Assembly: GCA_933228675.1 (NCBI GenBank) | Contig: OW121744.1 | Location: 24,981,299-25,045,298 of the forward strand | Reading direction: 5' to 3' | Origin: Stomorhina lunata | Lineage: Eukaryota > Arthropoda > Insecta > Diptera > Rhiniidae | DNA length: 64,000 nucleotides | Part shown: piece after piece, positions 23,000 to 34,440 of the stretch | How the letters are laid out: every line of letters starts with the position of its first letter | Numbering within the stretch: position 1 is the stretch's first letter | Program-made: the position numbers and the translations under genes | Notes under the pieces: model-generated | The model's database searches: none | Told to the model about the DNA's origin: nothing | Seen by the model: the letters and a program-made list of their open reading frames with translations, nothing else

Positions 23000-23795
23000 T
23001 TTTATTCTATTGCCACTGTTCAAAATCATTACAATTTAAAAAATGTTTTATTGTATTAAAATAAAATCTAATCCAAGTCTAAGTCTGTAATTTACTGCAT
23101 TTGCTTAATTGAAATTAGCATTTAAGCAAATGCAATACTTTCTCAAGCATTTAAAAAACTCAAGACTTAAGCAACAAACTTGATTTTAATAGCAACCATT
23201 TTAATAACTCAGTTTAAGTTTAAGCATTTTCTGCCCCAAATTCAGGTTAATTATTCAATTTTCTTTCCAACTCAAAAAACAAATTTGCACAATTACATAA
23301 TTTTCTCTAAATCTAGAAACTTCATATAATGCCAAAGGAAAAACACTTTTTCCCGCTAACTAAGTTTATTTTTAAAAACACGCTCATACGAAAAAATCTT
23401 CTTTTGGTTATTCCTGCCAAACGCGTTTTCTAACTTCTAAAACATCTGTTGATTAAAGTAAAACTTAACCGTAAATGTCATTTAAACTTAACTTTTCAAA
23501 AATTTAACATAATCCATAAATATCTAACATTTAACATTTATATATGACAAATAAAGATATTTGGTATGATCTTTTGATTTTCCAATGATATATTAATGAA
23601 TGCAATTCTATTTGTTTTAACTTATGGTGTAAATCAAAACTTTTAATTGTTTTGTCAACGCCAATTAAAGAGCTCTAATTAATGAAAGACGTGATGATGG
23701 GAAAAGAAAATCCATGGTAAAATGAAATAACGTATATGTAAAAATGATCTAGATTTAAAGGCTTTAGAAGTAAAACAGGAAAATAAGTAAAATTC
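23000..23795. other. Unique AT-rich spacer with dispersed motif
   Basis: Spacer between two 31/32-bp arrays of opposite orientation. It carries a good dispersed motif copy (23153-23182, extended by CAACAAACTTG). No coding signal. Confidence 0.5.
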
Positions 23796-23799
23796 ATTT

Positions 23800-26060
23800 A
23801 GAAAAATTTTCTATAAAAAAAATTTTTATCGTAAAGTTTTTTCTTTAGAAATATTTTCTATAGAAAAATTTTTGTTATCGAAAAGTTTTCTATAGAAGAA
23901 TTTTTGATATCGAAAAATTTTCTATAGAAAAATGTTTGATATCGAAAAATTTTTTTAAAGAAAAATTTTGTATAGAAAAGTTTTTTTAACGAAAAATTCT
24001 GTATAGAAAAATTGTTTTTACGAAAAATTTTTGATATCGAAAAATTTTTTTAACGAAAGATTTTCTATAGAAAAATTTTTTAACAAAAAGTTTTCTATAG
24101 AAAATTTTTTTAACGAAAAGTTTTCTATAGAAATTTTTTTTAACGAAAAATTTTTTATAGAAAAATTTTTTTTAACGAAAAATATTCTATAGAAAAATTT
24201 TTTTAACGAAAAATTTTCTATAGAAAAATATTTTTAACGAAAAATTTTCTATAGAAAAATTTTTTTAACGAAAAATTTTCTATAGAAAAATTTTTTTAAC
24301 GAAAAATTTTCTATAGAAAAATTTTTTTAACGAAAAATTTTCTATAGAAAATTTTTTTTAACGAAAAATTTTCTATAGAAAAATTTTTTTAACGAAAAAT
24401 TTTCTATAGGAAAATTTTTTTAACGAAAAATTTTCTATAGAAAAATTTTTTTAACGAAAAATTTTCTATAGAAAAATTTTTTTAACGAAAAATTTTCTAT
24501 AGAAAAATTTTTTTAACGAAAAATTTTCTATAGAAAAATTTTTTTAACGAAAAATTTTCTATAGAAAAATTTTTGAACGAAAAATTTTCTATAGAAAAAA
24601 TTTTTTAACCAACAATTTTTCAATTTTTCGTCGAAAAAAAAAAATTGGAAAATGTTTGGTTAAAAAAATTTTTCTATAGAAAATTTTTCGTTAAAAAAAA
24701 TTTTCTATAGAAAATTTTTCGTTAAAAAATTTTTCTATAGAAAATTTATTAACGAAAAATTTTTTAACGAAAAAATTTCTATAGAAAAATTTTTTTAACG
24801 AAAAATTTTCTATAGAAAAATTTTTTTAACGAAAAAATTTCTATAGAAAAATTTTTTTAACGAAAAATTTTCTATAGAAAAATTTTTATGTCGAAAAATT
24901 TTCTCTAGATAAATTTTTATGTCAAAAATTTTTCTATAGAAACATTTTTATGTCGAAAAATTTTCTATAGAAAAATTTTTAAATCTAAAAATTTTCGATA
25001 GAAAAGTTTTTATGTCGAAAAATTTTTATGTCAAAAAATTTTCTGTAGAAAAATTTTTATGTCGAAAAATTTTCTATAGAAAAATTTTTATATCGAAAAG
25101 TTTCCTATAAACAAATTTGTATGTCGAAAATTGTCTACAGAAAATTTTTATATAGCAAAATTTTCTATAGAAACGTTTTTATATAAAAATTTTTCTATAC
25201 ATAGAAACATTTTTGTATCAAAAAAATTTTCTACAGAAAAATTTTTATGTCGAAAAATTTTCTCTATATAAATTTTTATGTCAAAAAATTTTCTATAGAA
25301 ACATTTTTAAGTCAAAAAATTTCTATAGAAAAATTTTGATATCGAAAAATTTTCTATAGAAAAATTTTAAATCGAAAAATTTCCGATAGAAAAGTTTTTA
25401 TGTCGAAAAATTTTCTATAGAAAAATTTTTATGTCAAAAAATTTTCTATAGAAAAATTTTTATATCGAAAAGTTTTCTATAAACAAATTTGTATATCGAG
25501 AATTGTATTCAGAAAATTTTTATATCGAAAAATTTTCTATAGAAACGTTTTTATATAAAAATTTTTCTATAGAAACATTTTTGTATCAAAAAATTTTTGT
25601 ATAAAAAAATTTTCTATAGAAAATTTTTATTTAAAAAAATTTTCTATCGAAAAATTTTTATACCAAAAAATTTTCTATAGAAAAAAAATTCTAATACAAA
25701 TTCAATAGAAGAATTTCTGTAACAAAAGAGATTTAGTAGACTAAAATTACCAAAAATTTTCTGTAGCAAAATTATTATATCAAATATTTTCGATTGAAAA
25801 ATTTTTGTACCAAAAAAATTCCTATAGAAATTTAGTGTATCAAAAACTTTTTTATAGAAAATGCTTATACTGAAAAAGTTCTTGTAGAAAAAATTTTATA
25901 ACGAAAAATTATGTAGTGATAATTTTTCTATACATTTTTTTTCGATAAAATTTTGATTTTATAGAATTTTTTTTATCTTTACGTAATTTTGCGACATTTA
26001 CATTTTTCTAGAAGACTTTTTAAAGATTTTCTGTAGAAAAATTTTTAAATCGAAGAACTT
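23800..26060 (-). repeat. 31-bp palindrome-core array 6 (linkers TTAACG, then TATGTCG)
   Basis: Reverse-orientation array. Its 24100-24590 part is near-homogeneous with TTTTTTTAACGAAAAA linkers, and from 24880 the linker changes to TTTTTATGTCGAAAAA. A small inverted patch lies at about 24615-24750. The last 300 bp are strongly diverged. Confidence 0.93.
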
Positions 26061-27127
26061 GTATGTCAAAATTTTAAATTGAAATATAAACTTTATTTAC
26101 TATTTTTTTTCTCAAGCTAATTATAAGTGATACAAATGACTTAAGAAAAAAACCTTCATTTAACTGTGTTCGTTTCCCAAGTCTTTTGTTCATAACTAGG
26201 AATTTTAATTATTTAATGGTTTTACTTTTAGCTAAATGAAATACTTCCTTTAATTTTCTCCTAAGGCTCTTGGTTTACCTCTTAAAATACATTTTATAAC
26301 TTGTATGTATGACCGCCATAAATCAAATTCAATTTAATTACTTACCATTTATCACTGTCCCTGCCCACTGTATTTACTTACTTATTTACACAATGTCTGG
26401 CATTTAAACGGAAGTTGAAATTATCTTACTTCTTTTGTTTCTGGTTAACTACATCAACAACAATAAGAAATGTTCTTGCCTATCTGTTAGATTATCATGG
26501 CTCAAACAAGTTTCCCTTTTCAAAAAATTGATGATGATATGTTATCATCTTCAGTTTCGCTACGCTTTTGCCTTTAACCACAACCAATAGAAATAAGAAA
26601 GTTATGTGAAGCAAAATGTCAGAGTATGAAGGAAAAATTGAAACAAAGAAATTACTTTAACCAAAAGGAACACACAAAATTGTCTCCTCTGGGCGAATTG
26701 CCAATCGTCTGTTGGAAAATATAATGTTCAAAATAATGTTTCGATATATTTTTTTTCAGTTTTTTTTTGAAAATTCATGATTTATGTGAAATAGCATAGA
26801 AAAGCCTTAGGAAGTTTCGAAGCAAAAAAAAGAAGAGGTTTTGAAAATGAAACTGAAGATTCTAAGCTGGGCTTTAAGTTAGTAAGTGTGAGTGATTTAA
26901 GATCAACTAAACAAATACATATAGAAATGAGGTATATGCCAAAGATGCTATAGAGAAGATGAAATATTTTTTGAAGTATCTGCTAAATACACTGAAAGAT
27001 AAAAATATGTTCAAGATTAAGTATAAAAATACATAAAAATTTTATATATGCCAATATGACTGCATCTATTAAATCTTAATTTAGAAAGTGATTAACATAA
27101 GGTCTTATCGTTAAGAACTACAAGAGT
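26061..27127. other. Unique spacer with dispersed motif, no gene seen
   Basis: AT-rich, slightly more complex sequence with one reversed dispersed motif at 26171-26190. A GTAAGT-type donor on the minus strand near 26340 has only a stop-limited stretch before it, so I do not call an exon. Confidence 0.45.
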
Positions 27128-29535
27128 TTCTATAGAAACTTTATCGATAAAAATTTTTCTATATACAACTTTTCGATATAAAAATTTTTCTATAGAAAAT
27201 TTTTCTATAAAAAATTTTTTCTATAGAAAGTTTTTCATTGTAAAAATTTTTGTATAGAAAATTTTTCGGTAAAAAATGTTTCTATAGAAAATGTTCCGTT
27301 TAAAAATGTTTCTATAGAAAATTTTTCGTTAAAAATATTTATATACAGAAAATTTTTCGATAAAAAAAATTTTCTATAGAAAATTTTTCGTTAAAAAATT
27401 TTTCTATGGAAAATTTTTCCTTAAAAAAATTTTTCTATGGAAAATTTTTCGTTAAAACATATTTCTATAAAAAATTTTTCGTTAAAAAATGTTCTATAGA
27501 AAATTTTTCCTTAAAAAAATTTTTCGTTAAACAAATTTTTCTATAGACAATGTTTCCATAAAAAAATGTTTCTATAGAAAATTTTTCATTAAAAAAATTT
27601 TTCTATAGAAAATTTTTCTATAGAAAATTTTTGGTTAAGAAAAAATTTCTTTAGAAAATTTTTCGTTAAAAAATTTTTTCCATAGAAAATTTTACGTTAA
27701 AAAATTTTTTATATAGAAAATTTTTGGTTAAAAAAATTGTTCTATAAAAAATTTTTCGTAAAAAAAATGTTTCTATATACAATTTTTCGTTAAAAAAATT
27801 TTTCTGTAGAAAATTATTCGTTAAAAAAATTTTTCTATAGAAAATTTTTCATTAAAAACATTTTTCTATAAAAAATTTTTCGTTAAAAACATTTTTCTAA
27901 AGAAAATTTTTCGTTAAAATCATTTTTCTAAAGAAAATTTTTCGTTAAAAAAAATTTTCTATAGAAAATTTTTCGTTAAAAAAATTTTTCTATAGAAAAT
28001 TTTTCGGTAAAAAAATTTTTCTATAGAAAATTTTTCGGTAAAAAAATTTTTCTATAGAAAATTTTGCGGTAAAAAAATTTTTCTATAGAAAATTTTTCGT
28101 TAAAAAAATTTTTCTATAGAAAATTTTTCGGTAAAAAAATTTTTCTATAGAAAATTTTTCGTTAAAAAAATTTTTCTATAGAAAATTTTTCGTTAAAAAA
28201 ATTTTTCTATAGAAAATTTTTCGTTAAAAAAATTTTTCTATAGAAAATTTTTCGTTAGAAAAATTTTTCTATAGAAAATTTTTCGTTAAAAAAATTTTTC
28301 TATAGAAAATTTTTCGTTAAAAAAATTTTTCTATGGAAAATTTTTCGTTAAAATAATTTTTCTATAGAAAATTTTTCGTTAAAATAATTTTTCTATAGAA
28401 AATTTTTCGTTAAAAAAATTTTTCTATAGAAAATTTTTCGTTAAAAAAATTTTTCTATAGAAAATTTTTCGTTAAAAAAATTTTTCTATAGAAAATTTTT
28501 CGTTAAAAAAATTTTTTTATAGAAAATTTTTCGTTAAAAAAATTTTTCTATAGAAAATTTTTCGTTAAAAAAATTTTTTTATAGAAAATTTTTCGTTAAA
28601 AAAATTTTTCTATAGAAAATTTTTCGTTAAAAAAAATTCTTCTATAGAAAATTTTTCGTTAAAAAAAATTCTTCTATAGAAAATTTTTCGTTAAAAAAAT
28701 TTTTCTATAGAAAATTTTTCGTTAAAAAAATTTTTCTATAGAAAATTTTTTGTTAAAAAATTTTTCTATAGAAAATTTTTCGTTAAAAAAATTTTTCTAT
28801 AGAAAATTTTTCGTTAAAAAAATTTTTCTATAGAAAATTTTTCGTTAAAAAAATTTTTCTATAGAAAATTTTTCGTTAAAAAAATTTTTCTATAGAAAAT
28901 TTTTCGTTAAAAAAATTTTTTTATAGAAAATTTTTCGTTAAAAAAATTTTTCTATAGAAAATTTTTCGTTAAAAAAATTTTTTTATAGAAAATTTTTCGT
29001 TAAAAAAATTTTTCTATAGAAAATTTTTCGTTAAAAAAAATTCTTCTATAGAAAATTTTTCGTTAAAAAAAATTCTTCTATAGAAAATTTTTCGTTAAAA
29101 AAATTTTTCTATAGAAAATTTTTCGTTAAAAAAATTTTTCTATAGAAAATTTTTCGTTAAAAAAATTTTTCTATAGAAAATTTTTCGTTAAAAAAATTTT
29201 TCTATAGAAAATTTTTCGTTAAAAAAATTTTTCTATAGAAAATTTTTCGTTAAAAAAATTTTTCTATAGAAAATTTTTCGTTAAAAAAATTTTTCTATAG
29301 AAAATTTTTCGTTAACAAAATTTTTCTATAGAAAATTTTTCGTTAACAAAATTTTTCTATAGAAAATTTTTCGTTAAAAAAATTTTTCGTTAAAAAAATT
29401 TTTCTATAGAAAATTTTTCGTTAAAAAAAATTTTTCTATAGAAGATTTTTCATAAAAAAAATTTTTCTATAGAAGATTTTTCGTAAAAAAAATTTTTCTA
29501 TAGAAAATTTTTGGTTAAAATAATTTTTCGTTACA
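27128..29535 (+). repeat. 31-bp palindrome-core array 7 (linker CGTTAAA) with a 13-unit higher-order repeat
   Basis: About 75 forward units, highly homogeneous from 27950 to 29400. Diagnostic variants recur at a fixed distance: the ATTCTTCTATAG variant at about 28635 and 28666 recurs at about 29039 and 29070, and the TTTTTTTATAG variant at about 28510 and 28572 recurs near 28917 and 28979. The spacing is about 404 bp, or 13 monomers. Confidence 0.95.
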
Positions 29536-30460
29536 AATGTTTATATTATCTAACACAAAATTTAAATAACGTTTATTAAAAACAAGAGACTTTTAAAGTA
29601 AAAACTTTGCCCCAAATGCTTGTTTCTTAAGTCTTTTGTTTTTTCTTAGAAGATTTATATTTCTTTACCAAAATAAATCAAACAGAATTATTATTCTTAT
29701 CAGTGTAAACATGACACTACAGCCCAAGTATAATTTTTTTTTGCATCTAGCACAAAACAACAAAAAAACGAATCTATAAAACTAACTCAACCAATTTTGT
29801 GATGAATGTATAGTTTTTTGCTAGTATCTTCTTTTTGGCATTCCAAGCGATTTCCTTTTCTTTGAAAAACACTTAACCCACTCATTTTTGCTTTGTTGCA
29901 GGCAAAAAAATAAGAGACAGCCATGAATTTATGCGGCTGCAATACATTGTTAACAATTGTTGCTTTAATTTTTTTTTACCATACTTTTAAGTTTTTTTCA
30001 ATCCATTCCACCACCGAGAGCTTATAATTATATAAAGATACTTTTAAAGTCTATATGGAGGTTCTTGTTTGGTTCAGTTGAAAAAAATGGTTGCATCATT
30101 TCAATTGTTTGATGCTGCGGCTACAAAAGAAACAAAAACCGAGTACCTACCACTTACTTCTAAACCTTATTGGTTTGCCATAAAAATACCAAACTAAAGT
30201 GAAATTATATGGCATCGGAGCTCATTATATTAACATGTAGAGTTAAAAGTAATTTCACTTTTTTCCAACATTTTCTCTTTGCCTTAGTTTTTTGCTAGTA
30301 TTTTTCTGATATTCTTTAATAACCAATTCTTGGAATATTGTTTTGGAATAACTATTTAAATATTGGCTTATTTTTTTAAGAATTATGACACCATTAGGAA
30401 AAACTCTAAAGAAAATGATAATTAAGGTAATAAATAGAACTTTGTTAAGTCAGTAGTAAC
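29536..30460. other. Unique spacer with dispersed motif, no gene seen
   Basis: Begins with a dispersed motif copy (29619-29645) within 90 bp of the end of the preceding array. The rest is AT-rich without exon-like features. Confidence 0.5.
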
Positions 30461-31133
30461 AGTCTTAGTCTATGTCTTAGTTTATGTCTTAGTCAATGTC
30501 TTAGTCTATATCTTAGTCTATGTCTTAGTCTGTGTCCTAGTCTATCTTAGTCTATGTGTTAGTCTATGTGTTAGTCTTTGTCTTAGTCTATGTCTTAGTC
30601 TATGTCTTAGTCTATGTCTTAGTCTATGTCTTAGTCTATGTCTTAGTATTTGTCTTAGTCTATGTCTTAGTCTATGTCTTAGTCTATGTCTTAGTCTATG
30701 TCTTAGTCTATGTCTTAGTCTATGTCTTAGTCTATGTCTTAGTCTATGTCTTAGTCTATGTCTTAGTCTATGTCTTAGTCTATGTCTTAGTCTATGTCTT
30801 AGTCTATGTCTTAGTCTATGTCTTAGTCTATGTCTTAGTCTATGTCTTAGTCTATGTCTTAGTCTATGTCTTAGTCTATGTCTTAGTCTATGTCTTAGTC
30901 TATGTCTTAGTCTATGTCTTAGTCTATGTCTTAGTCTATGCCTTAGTCTATGTCTTAGTCTATGTCTGAGTCTATGTCTTAGTCTATATCTTAGTCTATA
31001 TCTGAGTCTATGTCTTAGTCTATGTCTTAGTCTATGTCTTAGTCTATGTCCTAGTCTATGTCTTAGTCTATATCCTAGTCTATGTCTTAGTCTATGTCCT
31101 AGTCTATATTATAATCAATGTCTTAGTCAATGT
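30461..31133 (+). repeat. 12-bp satellite, unit TCTTAGTCTATG (array A, ~56 copies)
   Basis: Head-to-tail TCTTAGTCTATG, with diverged units (TTTATG, CAATG, GTCCTAG) at both ends and a homogeneous centre. Because 12 is a multiple of three and the unit lacks a stop in some frames, it yields a spurious 137-codon frame of repeated VYVL. Confidence 0.96.
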
Positions 31134-31142
31134 CGCAGACTG

Positions 31143-33240
31143 CAAAATTTTTATAAATTTTGATATACAAATTTTTCTATTGAAATTTTTTAGATACACA
31201 AAAGTTTCTATAGGAAATTTTTTGATACAAACATTTTTCTATAAAAAATTTTTTGTTTAAAAATTATTCGATATAAAAATTTTTCTATAGAAAATTTTTC
31301 GTTTAAAAAATTTTTCTAAGAAAATTTTTCGTTTAAAAAATTTTTCTATAGAAAATTTTTCGTTAAAAAAATGTTTCGATAAAAAATTTTTCGTTAAAAA
31401 AAATTTTCTATAGAAAATTTTTCGTTAAAAAAATTTTTCTATAGAAAATTTTTCGTTAAAAAATTTTTCTTTAGAAAATTTTTCGTTAAAAAAATTTTTC
31501 TATAGAAAATTTTTCGTTAAAAAAATTTTTCGTTAAAAAAATTTTTCTATAGAAAATTTTTCGTAAAAAAAATTTTTCTATACAAAATTTTTGTTAAAAA
31601 ATTTTTAGTTAAAAAAATTTTTCTATAGAAAATTTTTCGTTAAACAAATTTTTTGTTAAAAAAAATTTTCTATATAAAATTTTTCGTTAAAAAAATTTTT
31701 TGTTAAAAAAAAATTTTCTATATAAAATTTTTCGTTAAATAAATTTTTCTATAGAAAATTTTTCGTTAAAAAAATTTTTCTATAGAAAATTTTTCGTTAG
31801 AAAAATTTTTCTATAGAAAATTTTTCGTTAAAAAATTTTTCTTTAGAAAATTTTTCGTTAAAAAAATTTTTCTATAGAAAATTTTTCGTTAAAAAAATTT
31901 TTCTATGGAAAATTTTTCGTTAAAAAAATTTTTCGTTAAAAAATTTTTCTTTAGAAAATTTTTCGTTAAAAAAATTTTTCTATAGAAAATTTTTCGTTAA
32001 AAAAATTCTTCGTAAAAAAAATTTTTCTATAGAAAAATTTTGTTAAAAAATTTTTAGTTAAAAAAATTTTTCTATAGAAAATTTTTCGTTAAAAAAATTT
32101 TTTGTTAAAAAAAAATTTTCTATATAAAATTTTTCGATAAAAAAATTTTTTGTTAAAAAAAAATTTTCTATATAAAATTTTTCGTTAAATAAATTTTTCT
32201 ATAGAAAATTTTTCGTTAAAAAAATTTTTCTATAGAAAATTTTTCGTTAGAAAAATTTTTCTATAGAAAATTTTTCGTTAAAAAATTTTTCTTTAGAAAA
32301 TTTTTCGTTAAAAAAATTTTTCTATAGAAAATTTTTCGTTAAAAAAATTTTTCGTAAAAAAAAATTTTCTATAGAAAATGTTTGTTAAAAAATTTTTAGT
32401 TAAAAAAATTTTTCTATAGAAAATTTTTCGTTAAAAAAATTTTTTGTTAAAAAATTTTCTATAGAAAATTTTTCGTTAAAAAAATTTTTCTATAGAAAAT
32501 TTTTCGTTAAAAAAATTTTTCTATAGAAAATTTTTGGTTATAAACATTTTTCTGTAGAACATTTTTGGTTATAAAAATTTTCTGAAGAAAATTTTTCGTA
32601 AAAAAAAATTTTCTATAGAAAATTTTTCGTTAAAAAAATTTTTCTATAGAAAATTTTCCGTTAAAAAATTTTTTGTTAAAAAAATGTTTCTATAGAAAAT
32701 TTTTTGTTAAAAAAATGTTTCTATAGAAAATTTTTCGGTAAAAAAATTTTCTATAGAAAATTTTTCGTTAAAAAAATTTTTCTATAGAAAATTTTTCGTT
32801 AAAAAAATTTTTATATAGAAAATTTTTCGTTAAAAAAATTTTTCTTAAAAAAATTTTTCGTTAAAAATTTTTTTCGATAGAAAATTTTGCGTTATAAAAA
32901 TTTTTTTATAGAAAATTTTTCGTTATAAAAATGTTTCTATAGAAAATTTTTCGTTAAAAAAATTTTTCGAGAAAATTGTTCGTTAAAAAAATTTTTCTAT
33001 AGAAAATTTTTCGTTAAAAAAATTTTTCTATAGAAAATTTTTCGTTAAAAAAATGTTTAAAGAAAATTTTTTGTTAAAAAATGTTTCTATAGAAAATTTT
33101 TTGTTAAAAAAATGTTTTTGTAGAAAATTTTGAGTTAAAAAAATGTTTCTTTAGAAAATTTTGCGTTAAAAAAATGTTTCGTTAAATAAATTTTTTAAAA
33201 GAAAATTTTCGTTAAAAAAATTTTTCTATAGAAATTTTGT
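31143..33240 (+). repeat. 31-bp palindrome-core array 8 (linker CGTTAAA, many truncated units)
   Basis: Forward units alternate with shortened ones that lack the CTATAG core (linker to linker: TTTTTCGTTAAAAAAATTTTT). The variant TTTTTAGTTAAAAAAATTTTT recurs near 31600, 32050 and 32390, revealing segmental copies of about 450 and 340 bp. Follows directly on the 12-bp array A. Confidence 0.93.
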
Positions 33241-34440
33241 TTTGGATCAAAAAAGTAATTAATAATTTTATACTTATTTTGTTCTAAATCAGAAACTTAT
33301 TTACTTATTTTGTTCTAAATCGGAAATTTCAATCTAAGAACTTTTTACTTATATAATTGTTCCATTACTCTAGACCTCAGAAATTTCAAAAATGCTTAGA
33401 TTTAAATATTTCGTGTAGAGCTAAACAAAAAGTCTAATAAATTACAAATTCTTGAAACTTTAACTTTATTTAATCTTTTAAATTCTAAACTATTAAGCAA
33501 AGTTTATGCTAAAAAAAATTAGATATTCAAAACACATAAACATTTTCGAAATAACTAAATAATAGAGGATTTGTTCTATATAAAAAGACATAAATTTTGT
33601 AATTTTTAAATCGATATAAGCAAATGTTTTAGCAATAAAAATAACATTGATAATGATATAGATCACTTTTAGAACAAAAAAAGAACAATTGTTTGTTAAC
33701 AAAAATTTTTTGTAAAAATAAAATTTATTACGGGCATAAAAAAGAGCTTTATGTCAAGACATTTGGAGTCAAAATGACACTAAATAATGTTACCATTAGC
33801 CTTATACGGGAGGTGTTAATACAAGACGACTTAAGTAAAATGCTAATTTGCCTATTAAATCTAGCATTTAAGGAATGGTCCCCATTGTTGGCTATTAGAG
33901 TTGGTTGTCTTATTACAATCTATCAATTCTATTGAAAAAAGCTTTTTTCCATAAAACTTTAACACTTTACTAAACTTTTTTGCTTGTCAAGTTACACCTT
34001 GTTCATGCAGAATTAAAAATTTATTTAGAGTTAAAAAACATTTTTAGAATTTTAAACAGAACATGATGAGAATAAATTTACAAAGAATATTGTTTTCTCT
34101 GCAAACCTTAACTAAGAAGTTTAATACTTTTTTTATTTAGAATAAATTAAGTTTTGATTTAATCTGATTTAAAAAATCGTAAGAAAAATTTCGTATTTTT
34201 ATAACAAAAATTTTTAAACTGTAAAACATTATTAAATAAACGGTTATTTGTAGAAATTTTTCCATAATGAGAACTAAATAAATCTGTCAGAATATTTTAA
34301 GATTTTGCGCATTAAATCACGCAATGTTTTACTAATTATATAAATGCAATAAAACTAATTAGTTAAGTGCTCTTAAGTCTTCTTAAAACTAAGCAAACGA
34401 AAGACTTAAGAAGCAAACATGTTATCTATGAGTTATGAAG
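33241..34440. other. Unique spacer; an 80-codon frame of doubtful value
   Basis: AT-rich. A forward frame at 33693-33935 includes a slightly more GC-rich part (33770-33920) reading MTLNNVTISLIREVLIQDD and onward to a stop. No domain is recognisable, so it could be an exon, a mobile-element scrap or chance. Dispersed CTTAAG motifs occur at 33822-33840 (partial), 34369-34386 (partial) and 34395-34421 (good), the last only about 20 bp before the next array. Confidence 0.4.

Noticed and set aside
26300..26420. Possible microexon of the ZP gene on the minus strand with donor GTAAGTAAT near 26343
   Set aside because: Phase would fit, but the open stretch before the donor is only about 30 bases with no methionine or hydrophobic signal; a chance donor in AT-rich DNA is more likely.
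33693..33935. 80-codon forward frame as a gene
   Set aside because: No recognisable domain, start lies in AT-rich sequence and codon use does not stand out clearly; kept only as a note in the region entry.
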